Shown here in pieces: positions 47,289-54,923 of a DNA stretch of 64,000 nucleotides. The notes under the pieces were generated by a model. That model was not told the origin of the DNA, ran no database searches, and saw nothing but the letters and a program-made list of their open reading frames with translations. Every line of letters starts with the position of its first letter. Positions within the stretch are counted from its first letter, which is position 1. The position numbers and the translations under genes are program-made. The stretch spans positions 1,302,001 through 1,366,000 of the forward strand of contig NZ_JAGGMN010000001.1 of the NCBI RefSeq assembly GCF_017875325.1, given 5' to 3'. The DNA comes from Methanofollis sp. W23. GTDB lineage: Archaea; Halobacteriota; Methanomicrobia; Methanomicrobiales; Methanofollaceae.

Positions 47289-48287
47289 TTATCCTTTTTC
47301 TCTCCCGGTCATGGACGGGCCGATCCATTCTCCGCTGGTGAGCACGAACCAGCGGTTGATGATCCGCCAGGCAAGGATGAGTTCGACCACTTCGCCGGCC
47401 GTGAGAGTGTGGCGGTGCTGGTAGACCTCCACGCCTTCGGCGCAGGTCTGGCGCCCGATGGTCCTGGCGAGTTTTCTGATGGCAGAGTGGTTCAGGGCGC
47501 CGTCAAGGGTGATGGCGCTCATCTTCCTGTCGTCAAGGGTGGTCACCTCGTAGCTGAGAGTGAATGGACGGTCTGAAAGCATCAAGATCTCACCAAGGTC
47601 GATGGAGAGCCCGATCTCCATCGTCTGCCGCACCAGGGGTTTCTGGAAGAGCGTGACCTGGTAGATGTCCTGGTCCAGGGTCACGTCGCGCCCATACCCT
47701 GAGCAGGCGATCCGGATCACGGTGTCGGCATATCTTCGTTGAGGGGCGATGTAGCGCTCGTAGTCAGGGAGGCGGGTCTCCATCTCGGCGAGCACTTCTT
47801 CTTTCTGGTAGCCACGCCGTTCCATATCGCGCCGCAGTTTCCAGAGCCTCTTGACTTCTGGGTCAGGGTCGACAAAGAGCGAGAAGTCGAGGAGGGCGCG
47901 CAAGGACGGGGTAAAGAAGGTATGGAGGCCTTCCAGGATGAGCACCCGTGCCGGAGAGAAGGGGACCGGGTCGGCAAAGGTGCCGGACGTATGATCATAA
48001 ACCGGTTTCATGACCGATTCTCCGTCTTTGAGGCGCCCGACATGTTCGGCCAGGAGGTCGAGGTCGTTTGCGTCAGGGACAAGGGGGGTGATCCCGAGTT
48101 CTCGACGTTCTTTGCGGTCGTATCGGTGGTAGTCATCAAGGGTGACGGTGGCCACAAGGTCGGGGCCGAAGATCGCCCTGATCGCGCGAGTAAAGGTGGT
48201 CTTGCCCGACCCGCTGTCGCCTGCCACCCCGATGGTGAAGATCCGGTCTGAGTTGGCAAGTTGTTCCCTGAAGGTGGATGGTCTCAT
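47289..48287 (-). CDS. prk: Archaeal phosphoribulokinase / uridine kinase family
   Basis: A 332-residue P-loop kinase (GVAGDSGSGKTTF, about residues 20-32) of the uridine kinase/phosphoribulokinase family. Length and motifs (TLDDYHRYDRKERRELGITP; LEGLHTFFTPSLRALLDFSLF) match the methanogen phosphoribulokinases of the reductive hexulose-phosphate pathway, which make ribulose 1,5-bisphosphate for type III RuBisCO. That assignment rests on family knowledge. The ATG at 48287 is preceded by an in-frame TTG that is less likely. Its stop lies close to or inside the start of trkH, so the two genes are probably co-transcribed. Confidence 0.8.
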   Translation of the reverse strand: MRPSTFREQLANSDRIFTIGVAGDSGSGKTTFTRAIRAIFGPDLVATVTLDDYHRYDRKERRELGITPLVPDANDLDLLAEHVGRLKDGESVMKPVYDHTSGTFADPVPFSPARVLILEGLHTFFTPSLRALLDFSLFVDPDPEVKRLWKLRRDMERRGYQKEEVLAEMETRLPDYERYIAPQRRYADTVIRIACSGYGRDVTLDQDIYQVTLFQKPLVRQTMEIGLSIDLGEILMLSDRPFTLSYEVTTLDDRKMSAITLDGALNHSAIRKLARTIGRQTCAEGVEVYQHRHTLTAGEVVELILAWRIINRWFVLTSGEWIGPSMTGREKG

Positions 48288-48818
48288 CAACCGGAACTAT
48301 GGGGCCTGAGGAATAAGGGTTGCGCACATGTCTTCTTCTGGTGGGAGAGAGTGTTCAGGGGCGAGGGACGAGATGGGACTGGATTGGGCGCCTTATGAGA
48401 GGGTGGTCGAATCCTGAACCATAACGTCGCCATCTCATGACAGGTCTGGCCGGGAATTTAGTACAGAACATATCCTAATACTCCCTGAGGCTTGACCATC
48501 ATCTTGAACTGAAGTCTTTCGTTCCTGAATTTCTAAACCCTATCCTCCACCGGGAAGCATGCCGCCCCCCGGACCCTTGCGGATGAAAATTGGCGGGGAA
48601 CCGCATCTCCTCATCACGATCATCGCTCTGCCTTCCCGTCCTCATTGCTATCCCCGGGATCCGGAGGCAACGCCCCGGTATGGTGGAGTTGGAAGGCATG
48701 AAGGAATGGTTGGGCAACGGAGAGAGGGAAGATTCTCCACCAAATCCAGTGCTCTCTTCTGAGAAGGAGAGGGCGGGGAAGTTTTGGAATAACCTCAAAG
48801 CCAAAAAAAGGATTTTGT
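48288..48818. repeat. Intergenic repeat mosaic
   Basis: This contains a block near 48470-48540 ('ctccctgaggcttgaccatcatcttgaactgaag') that recurs at about 56450-56485, and further GC-rich palindromes. No gene is supported. Confidence 0.5.
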
Positions 48819-49053
48819 GGCCCTGTAGAAACCCTTGCCTTTTCTGGGTTCGAACTTGATTCAACCGCCTTCCCCCATCTTCTCGCCGGGGGCGAATGCC
48901 GCCCGGACCTCCAGAATGAAGATAGGGCCGGGAAAGCACACTCAATCGTCATGAAGAGTGTAATGCCCTCCACCGCCTCTCGAATCGCGCGGGGGACCGG
49001 GGGGCGGCACACCCCCCGCCAAAAATAACTCTCCAGAGGATTTCTACAGAACT
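48819..49053. mobile_element. Miniature inverted-repeat element, copy D (235 bp)
   Basis: The left end is GGCCCTGTAGAAACCCTT (48819-48836) and the right end GAGGATTTCTACAGAACT (49036-49053). The flanks GATTTTGT (48811-48818) and GGTTTTGT (49054-49061) agree at 7 of 8 positions, which I read as an 8-bp target-site duplication. The right half is nearly identical, inverted, to the sequence starting at 5591. The interior is non-coding. Confidence 0.85.
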
Positions 49054-49371
49054 GGTTTTGTAGAATTCGGCATGACGCGAGATCACGCCTCACGCATAGG
49101 GGATGAAAATTTTTCGTGACCTGATCTCCCATATGAAGTCAGGAGAATCGGTGAGGACCGTGTTCAATTCGCTGCCCCCTCTCCTCATCATGAAGGGGTT
49201 TGACCCCGGGACGAGATTGCAGGAAAGAGCCTACAATGAAGGGCGGGCGTTCTGATCGGCGTGCCTCCGCCATCACTCTCGCTGGAGGCGCGGCGCCCCC
49301 GCATCCCGGGGGTCTGGGGGGCGGGACACCCCTTGCTACGGGGAGGCATCCCGGGGGTTTCTACAAAACCG
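49054..49371. repeat. Intergenic repeat remnants
   Basis: A block at 49060-49120 ('tagaattcggcatg..' followed by 'gatgaaaatttttcgt') is shared with 51700-51755 and 61024-61080. An element-like right end GGGGGTTTCTACAAAACC lies at about 49352-49369, abutting the desulfoferrodoxin stop. No gene is seen. Confidence 0.5.
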
Positions 49372-49755
49372 TTACTTCCGGTTTGTCCAGAGCCCGTGGA
49401 TGTTGCAGTAGATACGGGTCTTTGCGTCGGTGTCGTCCACCGGGAACCCGGCCTCAGGCACATCGCCGGGTTTGAGTTTGTGGACATAGAGTTTGCGCCC
49501 CTTGCGCACCTCGACCCACTCGATATAGTGCTTCTCCTCCATCGGATGGGGTACACTCCCGATCTTGACCTTTATGCCACCTGACGCGTTTTCGAGGACC
49601 GGGACATGCTTTTCGCCCGCCCCGGCCTCCTCCCACTGTTCCTCCATTCTGACCATCGGCCGACCGCAGCAGACCAGTTCGCCGTCGCCGGCATGGGCGA
49701 TCTTCACGACATTCCCGCATTCTTCACACTTGTAAACATCCAGAATTGTGGTCAT
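49372..49755 (-). CDS. dfx: Desulfoferrodoxin (superoxide reductase)
   Basis: A 127-residue two-iron superoxide reductase. The N-terminal desulforedoxin-type centre has CEECG and VCCGRPM. The catalytic Fe(His)4Cys site is represented by EKHVP, the PHPMEEKHYIEW histidines and CNIHGLW near the C-terminus. It reduces superoxide to hydrogen peroxide with electrons from rubredoxin, encoded in the same cluster. I chose the ATG at 49755 over the GTG directly before it because GGAGAG is well spaced. It follows the FprA stop by about 18 bases. Confidence 0.92.
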   Translation of the reverse strand: MTTILDVYKCEECGNVVKIAHAGDGELVCCGRPMVRMEEQWEEAGAGEKHVPVLENASGGIKVKIGSVPHPMEEKHYIEWVEVRKGRKLYVHKLKPGDVPEAGFPVDDTDAKTRIYCNIHGLWTNRK

Positions 49756-49773
49756 CACACATCTCTCCTCTGA

Positions 49774-50955
49774 TCACGGGACTACATCCTCATGCTTTTT
49801 AACGATTGTGTCGGCAAGATCGGCCAGCGCCGCCAGGTCTTCGCCGCCAGGATATCCTCTCACATAGACCGGTTCGATCATCTCTGCATTCAGGCGGGAG
49901 AGCGTCTCCTGGAGGTGCTGCACCGTCTTTCCCCCCCATCCATACGAACCGATGACCGAGACAAACTTTGTCTTCGGCCTGAGGACCGAGATGAGGTACG
50001 AGGCATGGACCGCTGCCGGATGCGGGCCAAAGAGCACGGTCGGTGCCGCCATGACGATCGTCGCGGCGTCGACGGCCGCCATCGCCACTTCGCCGAGGTC
50101 GGCCCTGGTGAGGTCGTAGGGTTGCACCTCGACCCCCCGTTCGATGAGGGCGTCGGTGAAGAACGAGACCATCTTCGCGGTGCTCCCGTGCATCGAGACA
50201 TAGGGAATGAGGACCAGGTTCTTGACCGCATCAGAGGTCCACTCTGCATAGGCGTCGAGGATGGGGGAGGAGTTGCGGTACAGGGGGCCGTGACTCGGGG
50301 CGATAACCTTGAGGTCAAGGGCGCTCACCCGTTCAAGGGCCGCCCTGACACTTGCCCTGAACGGCATCATGATCTCGGCATAATAGCGTTTGGCCGCCGG
50401 GAAGATCTGCATGAAGTCGTCGGCATAGAGTTCACTTGTGGCAAGGTGAGAGCCGAAGAGGTCACAGGAGAAGAGGATCCCGTCCTCGCGTGCATAGGTG
50501 ATCATCGTCTCAGGCCAGTGGACCCATGGCGTGATCATGAACTCAAGGGTCTTCCCGCTAAGATCGAGACTTTCCCCGTCCTTGACCGTCTGGATACGGT
50601 CTTCTGGCACGAGCAGCAGACGCACCAGGAGGTCGCGACACTTCTCGTTCGTGATGACCGTCGCCCCCGGAAACATCTCAAGGAGGAGTGGGAGCGTTCC
50701 TGAGTGGTCCTGCTCGGCATGGTTGATCACGATGTAGTCAAGTGACCCGAGTCCGAGCCTCATCAGGTTCTTGAGCAGATCTTCCTCGAACTTCGGGTCG
50801 ACCGTGTCGATGAGTGCGGTCTTCTCGCGTCCCTTCACCACAAAGGCATTGTAACTTGTCCCCTGCGGGGTGCCGATGAGGGCGTCGAAGAGGCGCAGGT
50901 CCCAGTCGATGGCTCCCACCGCATAGACACCCGGGGCGATCTCGCGTACCGCCAT
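49774..50955 (-). CDS. fprA: FprA-type flavodiiron protein (F420H2 oxidase)
   Basis: A 393-residue A-type flavoprotein that reduces oxygen to water, in methanogens with F420H2 as donor. The N-terminal beta-lactamase-like domain carries the di-iron ligands NHAEQDHSG, WVHWPETM, SCDLFGSH and PSHGPLYR. The C-terminal flavodoxin domain has the FMN loop SMHGSTAKM and GSYGWGGKTV. It begins three bases after the rubredoxin stop, with GGGGTGA spanning that stop as its ribosome site, so translation is coupled to rubredoxin. Confidence 0.93.
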   Translation of the reverse strand: MAVREIAPGVYAVGAIDWDLRLFDALIGTPQGTSYNAFVVKGREKTALIDTVDPKFEEDLLKNLMRLGLGSLDYIVINHAEQDHSGTLPLLLEMFPGATVITNEKCRDLLVRLLLVPEDRIQTVKDGESLDLSGKTLEFMITPWVHWPETMITYAREDGILFSCDLFGSHLATSELYADDFMQIFPAAKRYYAEIMMPFRASVRAALERVSALDLKVIAPSHGPLYRNSSPILDAYAEWTSDAVKNLVLIPYVSMHGSTAKMVSFFTDALIERGVEVQPYDLTRADLGEVAMAAVDAATIVMAAPTVLFGPHPAAVHASYLISVLRPKTKFVSVIGSYGWGGKTVQHLQETLSRLNAEMIEPVYVRGYPGGEDLAALADLADTIVKKHEDVVP

Positions 50956-50958
50956 TGT

Positions 50959-51120
50959 TCACCCCACCGGGTTGAACTTTGCCTTCACGGCCCCGCAGAC
51001 CGGGCATCTCCAGTCGTCTGGTAGGTCTGCAAAGGCGGTGCCTGCCTCGATACCCTGGCCGGGTTCTCCCTTTGCCGGGTCATAGATATGACCGCAGATC
51101 GAGCACTTGTATTTCGTCAT
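50959..51120 (-). CDS. Rubredoxin (first copy)
   Basis: A 53-residue one-iron electron carrier with CSICG and CPVCG ligand pairs and the family core [19 protein letters not shown]. It probably supplies electrons to FprA and desulfoferrodoxin. I chose the ATG at 51120, preceded by GGAG nine bases away. The longer open frame upstream would add 28 residues derived from the mobile element at 51167. Confidence 0.93.
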   Translation of the reverse strand: MTKYKCSICGHIYDPAKGEPGQGIEAGTAFADLPDDWRCPVCGAVKAKFNPVG

Positions 51121-51166
51121 GGTATCATCTCCACAGTCATCATTTTCTGCTATAAGTCTTCGTATC

Positions 51167-51372
51167 GGCCCTGTAGAAGCCCTTACCAATTCCTGGTTGA
51201 GCATGCCTCACCCGCCTCCCTGCATCTTCCCGCGATGAGGAGAGATGGGGGCGGCGAATTGAACATTGTCTCCACCGATTCTCCGGTCTTGAAATGAGAG
51301 AAATAAGCACGCGATGAGAAATGTTCATCCAATATGCGTGAGCCAGGAGTTCATGCCAGACTCTGCATAGCC
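51167..51372. mobile_element. Miniature inverted-repeat element, copy E, between two rubredoxin genes (206 bp)
   Basis: The left end GGCCCTGTAGAAGCCCTT starts at 51167 and the right end CTCTGCATAGCC stops at 51372. The flanks TTCGTATC (51159-51166) and TCCGTATC (51373-51380) agree at 7 of 8 positions, again an 8-bp duplication. The interior differs from copies C and D and matches the block at 6870-6971, so it defines a second subfamily. It separates the two rubredoxin genes. Confidence 0.8.
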
Positions 51373-51445
51373 TCCGTATCAGGAAAGACCTGGACATGCA
51401 GGGAAGGGAAGGCCTCCCCGCCGCCGGGCAGTATCTTGTGTCGGC

Positions 51446-51607
51446 TCAGTCCATCTTCACAAAGTCACTCTTCGCAGCGCCGCAGACCGGGCATGTCCAA
51501 TCCTCGGGAAGATCCTCGAAGGGAGTGCCTGGTCCTACAGCGCCATCAGGGTCTCCTTTCTCAGGATCATAGATGTACCCGCAGATAGTGCACTGATAAC
51601 GGTCCAT
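51446..51607 (-). CDS. Rubredoxin (second copy)
   Basis: A 53-residue rubredoxin with CTICG and CPVCG pairs and [20 protein letters not shown]. It shares about 60 percent of positions with the first copy. GGTGA lies just before the ATG at 51607. It is on the same strand and upstream of the FprA cluster, and the intervening gap is almost filled by the miniature element at 51167. It may have been the first gene of the cluster before the insertion. Confidence 0.92.
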   Translation of the reverse strand: MDRYQCTICGYIYDPEKGDPDGAVGPGTPFEDLPEDWTCPVCGAAKSDFVKMD

Positions 51608-52286
51608 AGTTCACCGTTCTTCACCTCGAACGTGTACTCATATATTTCTAACGAAATGACCCTGGCCAATTCCCCGTGCCTGAAGAAATCCCTGAACTCT
51701 GTAGAATCGGACATGAACCTCCGGCTCAAGCATACGGGATGAACATTTCTCGTCACTCGCTCTCTCTCTTTTCAAGAGAGGAGAATCGGGGGGGATCGTA
51801 TTCCATCGCCGCCCCCACCTATCTTCGATCCATGGGAGGTCCTGGGGGTGCAACCCCCCGGCGCGAGATAGCGGCGAAGATTCGACGATGGGGGGCGGCA
51901 CATCGGATCGTCGTGCCTTCCTGCACCCCCATGCCGGGGGCGTTGCCCCCGGGATCCCCAGGATGGCGATAGAGGTGGGAAAGCAGAACGCCGATCACAC
52001 TGAAGGCGTTTCTGTCATCTGCATATCATCTTCAACGAGATCTGGCTGGTTCAAATTCTCATGCAAACCTGGAGAGATAATCGTCAGGATCATTTTCATG
52101 GTAAATCCTTAACGAGGTAGTCTCTGACGGGGGACGTGCCGCCCCCGAACCCTCGCGTCAAGAGACTATAGGAAGACAGGTGACACACATGCTTCCCACG
52201 ATAAGTGAGGGGTTCTCCAGAGCCGAAAGTTCATCATTGTCAGGTCAACCACCCTGGCTGTTAGGTCCAGTCTTCTGCTGACCACT
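51608..52286. repeat. Intergenic repeat mosaic
   Basis: This includes an inverted copy of the 6870-6971 block (51698-51790), the palindrome CCGGGGGCGTTGCCCCCGG at 51934-51952, a block 51994-52110 related to 5889-6010 and 61183-61290, and a right-end-like sequence GGGTTCTCCAGAGCC at about 52211-52225. No gene is seen. Confidence 0.6.
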
Positions 52287-53117
52287 TCAGAACGGGAGGC
52301 CAATCAGGGTGAAGACCCCGGTCATCTTCAATCCAATGAAGACGGTAAGCGCAACAAAAGCATATTTCAGGAACTGTTGGGGGATGCGGTGGGCGATGAG
52401 AACCCCCACCTGTGCAGCAGGGATGCTCGCCGCCACAAGGACCGCCGCCTGGAGGAGGTCGACATAGCCAAGAGCAGTGGACGGCAGGCCAGGCGTCCCG
52501 AGGCCGTTGAGAATGTACGAGGCGACCCCTCCGGCCGCGGTGAAGACCATCACCACCATCGAGGTGGCAACGGCATGGCGCATCCCGAAGTGCATGGCCA
52601 CGACCAGGATCGGGACCAGGAGGACGCCACCCCCGATCCCGGTGAGCCCCGAGACCAGACCGACCGGGAGACCCCAGAGAAGGCAGGCGCGGACGTTGAC
52701 CTCTGGAGCACCGTCCACCTCCCCCTCAGGCGGAGAGAGAAAGGTGCGGGCGCCTGCAGCAAGGACGACGAAACCGAAGAAGATCTCGAGGGGTGCGGCA
52801 GGGATATGCGTCGCAATATACGCCCCCGTGACCACTCCCGCCAGACTGGAGAGGCCAAGAAGGATACCAGCCCGCCAGACGACGGCCCCTTTTCGGTGGT
52901 GACCGATGGCCCCGCTCACCACGGTGGGGAGGATGACCGCCAGACTGGTCCCGAACGAGAGCCTGAGCGCGAGGTCTTCAGGGACGCCAAGGGACGAAAA
53001 GAGCCCGAACTGTATTGGGACCATAAAAAATCCCCCACCTACGCCAAGGAGCCCTGAAAGTACTCCGACAAGGAGGCCGGTGACGACAAGGACAAGGAGG
53101 TAGATGAGGTCGGTCAT
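52287..53117 (-). CDS. TauE/SafE-family permease
   Basis: A 276-residue membrane protein of the sulfite exporter TauE/SafE family with about eight hydrophobic segments in two homologous halves. Each half starts with the glycine-rich signature: GVLSGLLGVGGGFFMVP in the first half and GLVSGLTGIGGGVLLVP in the second. Members move sulfite, sulfoacetate or other small organic anions; the substrate here is unknown. It stands alone. Confidence 0.85.
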   Translation of the reverse strand: MTDLIYLLVLVVTGLLVGVLSGLLGVGGGFFMVPIQFGLFSSLGVPEDLALRLSFGTSLAVILPTVVSGAIGHHRKGAVVWRAGILLGLSSLAGVVTGAYIATHIPAAPLEIFFGFVVLAAGARTFLSPPEGEVDGAPEVNVRACLLWGLPVGLVSGLTGIGGGVLLVPILVVAMHFGMRHAVATSMVVMVFTAAGGVASYILNGLGTPGLPSTALGYVDLLQAAVLVAASIPAAQVGVLIAHRIPQQFLKYAFVALTVFIGLKMTGVFTLIGLPF

Positions 53118-53530
53118 GATCTATCTATGCGCGTCCACTGAAGGTTCTTCATTTCATCTTTTCGGAGATTGCATCACCCTGCGGGGTCAAGAGGGCTATA
53201 TGACTCTAACCCGGATAGCAGAAGAGATGAGAGATCATGCTGGACTGAAAAGCGCCTGATTGGTCCCAGGTCGGTGCGGGTGTCCGGAGAGAGGGGCGGC
53301 CAGGTGGCAGGTCTGGGATTCGCAGAAATTTTCAATTGTATTGCTTATTATATATGCCTTGCGCGTGTCCCCGGTCCACGACACTCCCCCTTTCATTCTG
53401 GCATCTGTTCCAGATTTTTTTATGGGGCGATTTATCTGGAAACGATCCCTGGAGATTCTGATAGCCTTCCTGATACCTGTAAGCAGAGATAACTTCAGCA
53501 TTACTCCAGGTTCTGGAATTTCAGGATACA
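53118..53530. other. Intergenic region upstream of the structured RNA
   Basis: No protein gene is seen. The stretch is less repetitive than other gaps. A TATA-like TTATTATATATGCC at 53345-53358 and a T7 run at 53415-53421 could bound a very short transcript, but the evidence is weak. Confidence 0.35.
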
Positions 53531-53538
53531 TTTATATA
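53531..53538 (+). promoter_or_regulatory. TATA box of the structured RNA
   Basis: TTTATATA, continuing into TC, is one of the strongest TATA boxes in the window, and no reading frame follows it. Initiation is expected near 53558-53563. Confidence 0.6.
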
Positions 53539-53557
53539 TCAGATACCCCTAGGGGTG

Positions 53558-53914
53558 CTTTGCCCCAGAGACACTATGTAGTGCGTAAGTGGGGGGACGC
53601 GCTTCATCCTCGATGACGGGGTGTCGGAAAGTAGGAGAAGTACAGGCTTGCCGGGCCTGCCAGGTCGTCCCAACCCAGGGACGATATGGACATGCTTCCA
53701 TCGCACATCAGTGCGCTGGCGGACGGCACCATGCTGGTTGCCGGAGTTCATCACAGCACAGCCACACAGGTGTGCAGGATATAACAGGCGGAGGCTCTTT
53801 TCACCATACCTCCAGGCCTGTTGGCGGGAAGGGCTGCGGTCCATTTCTGGGGGGGCGTGGACCCGCCCCATCCCCGCCGTCTCTGCCCAACCTCACCTGA
53901 CTTCAACTTTTTTT
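53558..53914 (+). ncRNA. Probable structured non-coding RNA, family not recognised
   Basis: About 355 bases with no credible protein frame, bounded by a strong TATA box (53531) and a T7 run (53908-53914). Many local hairpins can be drawn. TCGTCCC/GGGACGA lies near 53665-53684, and CGCAC/GTGCG near 53702-53715. GGCACC pairs with GGTTGCC near 53725-53742. A long stem pairs ACAGGCGGAGG with CCTCC..GCCTGT (53784-53821). GGTCCA/TGGACC lies near 53838-53863. I compared it by eye with archaeal SRP RNA and RNase P RNA and did not find the conserved GGAAGGGAGCA-type or ACAGAA-type cores. The 5' end is approximate. It faces the convergent moaD-like gene. Confidence 0.55.
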
Positions 53915-53915
53915 C

Positions 53916-54194
53916 TTATCCACCGCCGACCGGCGGGAAGAGCGAGAGCACGTCATTGTCGGAAAGGAGAGTCTCAAGACCGTCTTCAAAATGGATATTT
54001 CTCCCGTTCCTGAGAATATTGACGTGGTCCTGGAGAACTCCCGGTTCTTTGAACATCTCCTCCCTGAGAGGAGGACGTTCCTGGATGAGCATGTCGAGGA
54101 GAGTGGCGACGGTCGTCCCCTCTGCCACCTCCATCTCACGTTCGTTCTCAAGATGATTTCTGAATGTCGCAAATGCCTTTATTTTAACTCTCAT
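53916..54194 (-). CDS. MoaD/ThiS-family sulfur carrier protein
   Basis: A 92-residue ubiquitin-like protein (MRVKIKAFATFRNHL, then TVATLLDML, then LRNGRNI) ending in a Gly-Gly tail (PPVGGG), the site of adenylation and thiocarboxylation. It could be the small subunit of molybdopterin synthase or another sulfur carrier. Its start overlaps the stop of the DUF1894-like gene as ATGA. Co-location with fdhD points to maturation of the molybdenum or tungsten cofactor of formate dehydrogenase. Confidence 0.85.
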   Translation of the reverse strand: MRVKIKAFATFRNHLENEREMEVAEGTTVATLLDMLIQERPPLREEMFKEPGVLQDHVNILRNGRNIHFEDGLETLLSDNDVLSLFPPVGGG

Positions 54195-54463
54195 TTTCTG
54201 GACCTCAGTTTTTTTATTTCCTCTTTCCCCTCGACCTTCAGGACGAAGGTGCCGTGGCAGGGTTTGGTATACGGGAAGATCACAGAGTCTCCCTCGACCC
54301 CGATGGGTATCGGCGGCACCCCGATGAGGGTCAGGTCAAAGATCTTGTACCCAGGCTGTACCTCATACTTTTCTCGGTAATGCTCCTTGATAAATGCTCG
54401 GTATTCTTTGAATGAGCAATACCTGAGAAGTATCTCGTAGTTGAGAGCCTCTACACATCCCAT
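54191..54463 (-). CDS. Small methanogen protein, DUF1894-like
   Basis: A 90-residue cytosolic protein beginning MGCVEALNYEILLRYCSFKE and containing LTLIGVPPIPIGVEGDSVIF and a final basic helix. I associate it with the methanogen-specific DUF1894 family, which often neighbours DUF1890, as here; its function is unknown. It overlaps the DUF1890-like gene by 13 bases and the moaD-like gene by 4, so the four genes from fdhD onwards form one operon. Confidence 0.65.
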   Translation of the reverse strand: MGCVEALNYEILLRYCSFKEYRAFIKEHYREKYEVQPGYKIFDLTLIGVPPIPIGVEGDSVIFPYTKPCHGTFVLKVEGKEEIKKLRSRK

Positions 54464-54918
54464 TTCATCACCCTGTCAATCGCCTTCTTCAGTGGCATGG
54501 GGTTATGGACCACCTGAGCGACCACTTTCTCGCACTCAAAGTCGATGAGCGATGCGAGAACCTCTGCTTCCTTCCCAAAGACCACCGCGATCACACGCCC
54601 TGTTGAGACCACACTCAGCGTCCCGGCATAACTGACCCCGCTCTCCCTGTGCACCAGCACAAAGGTAAGGGCATAGTCATGTTCACCTGCGGCGATATCC
54701 TCGATACATCTGTCAAGGTCGAGCATCTCACCGATATAGTGGTGCTCAGGGTCGGCCATCGCAAGGAGGTGCCGTGCCGAGGGGTTCCCGGTGACCACCG
54801 GCACGTAACCCGAACGCCTGAGGCCATGCGCCAGGTGGACGGCGAGGCTCACCTGCGCCGGGGCCTCAGGGCACCCCAGGACGATCAGGCCCTCTTTTCT
54901 TGTGTCATCTCTTTCCAT
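54451..54918 (-). CDS. Small methanogen protein, DUF1890-like
   Basis: A 155-residue protein (LIVLGCPEAPAQVSLAVHLA, then VPVVTGNPSARHLLAMADPE, then DYALTFVLVHRESGVSYAGT). This fits the methanogen-specific DUF1890 family, whose function is unknown; the pattern suggests a Rossmann-like fold. It starts 5 bases after the fdhD stop and overlaps the DUF1894-like gene. The operon context suggests a role in formate dehydrogenase or cofactor maturation. Confidence 0.65.
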   Translation of the reverse strand: MERDDTRKEGLIVLGCPEAPAQVSLAVHLAHGLRRSGYVPVVTGNPSARHLLAMADPEHHYIGEMLDLDRCIEDIAAGEHDYALTFVLVHRESGVSYAGTLSVVSTGRVIAVVFGKEAEVLASLIDFECEKVVAQVVHNPMPLKKAIDRVMKWDV

Positions 54919-54923
54919 ACTTC

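Noticed and set aside
52049-52075. Possible tRNA T-arm (ggttcaaattc)
   Set aside because: No acceptor or anticodon stems can be drawn around it, and the same phrase recurs in repeat DNA near 8433.
53558-53914. Identity as SRP (7S) RNA or RNase P RNA
   Set aside because: Size and promoter would fit, but the conserved SRP helix-8 sequence and the RNase P core sequences were not found by eye. A covariance-model search is needed, so I left the family open.
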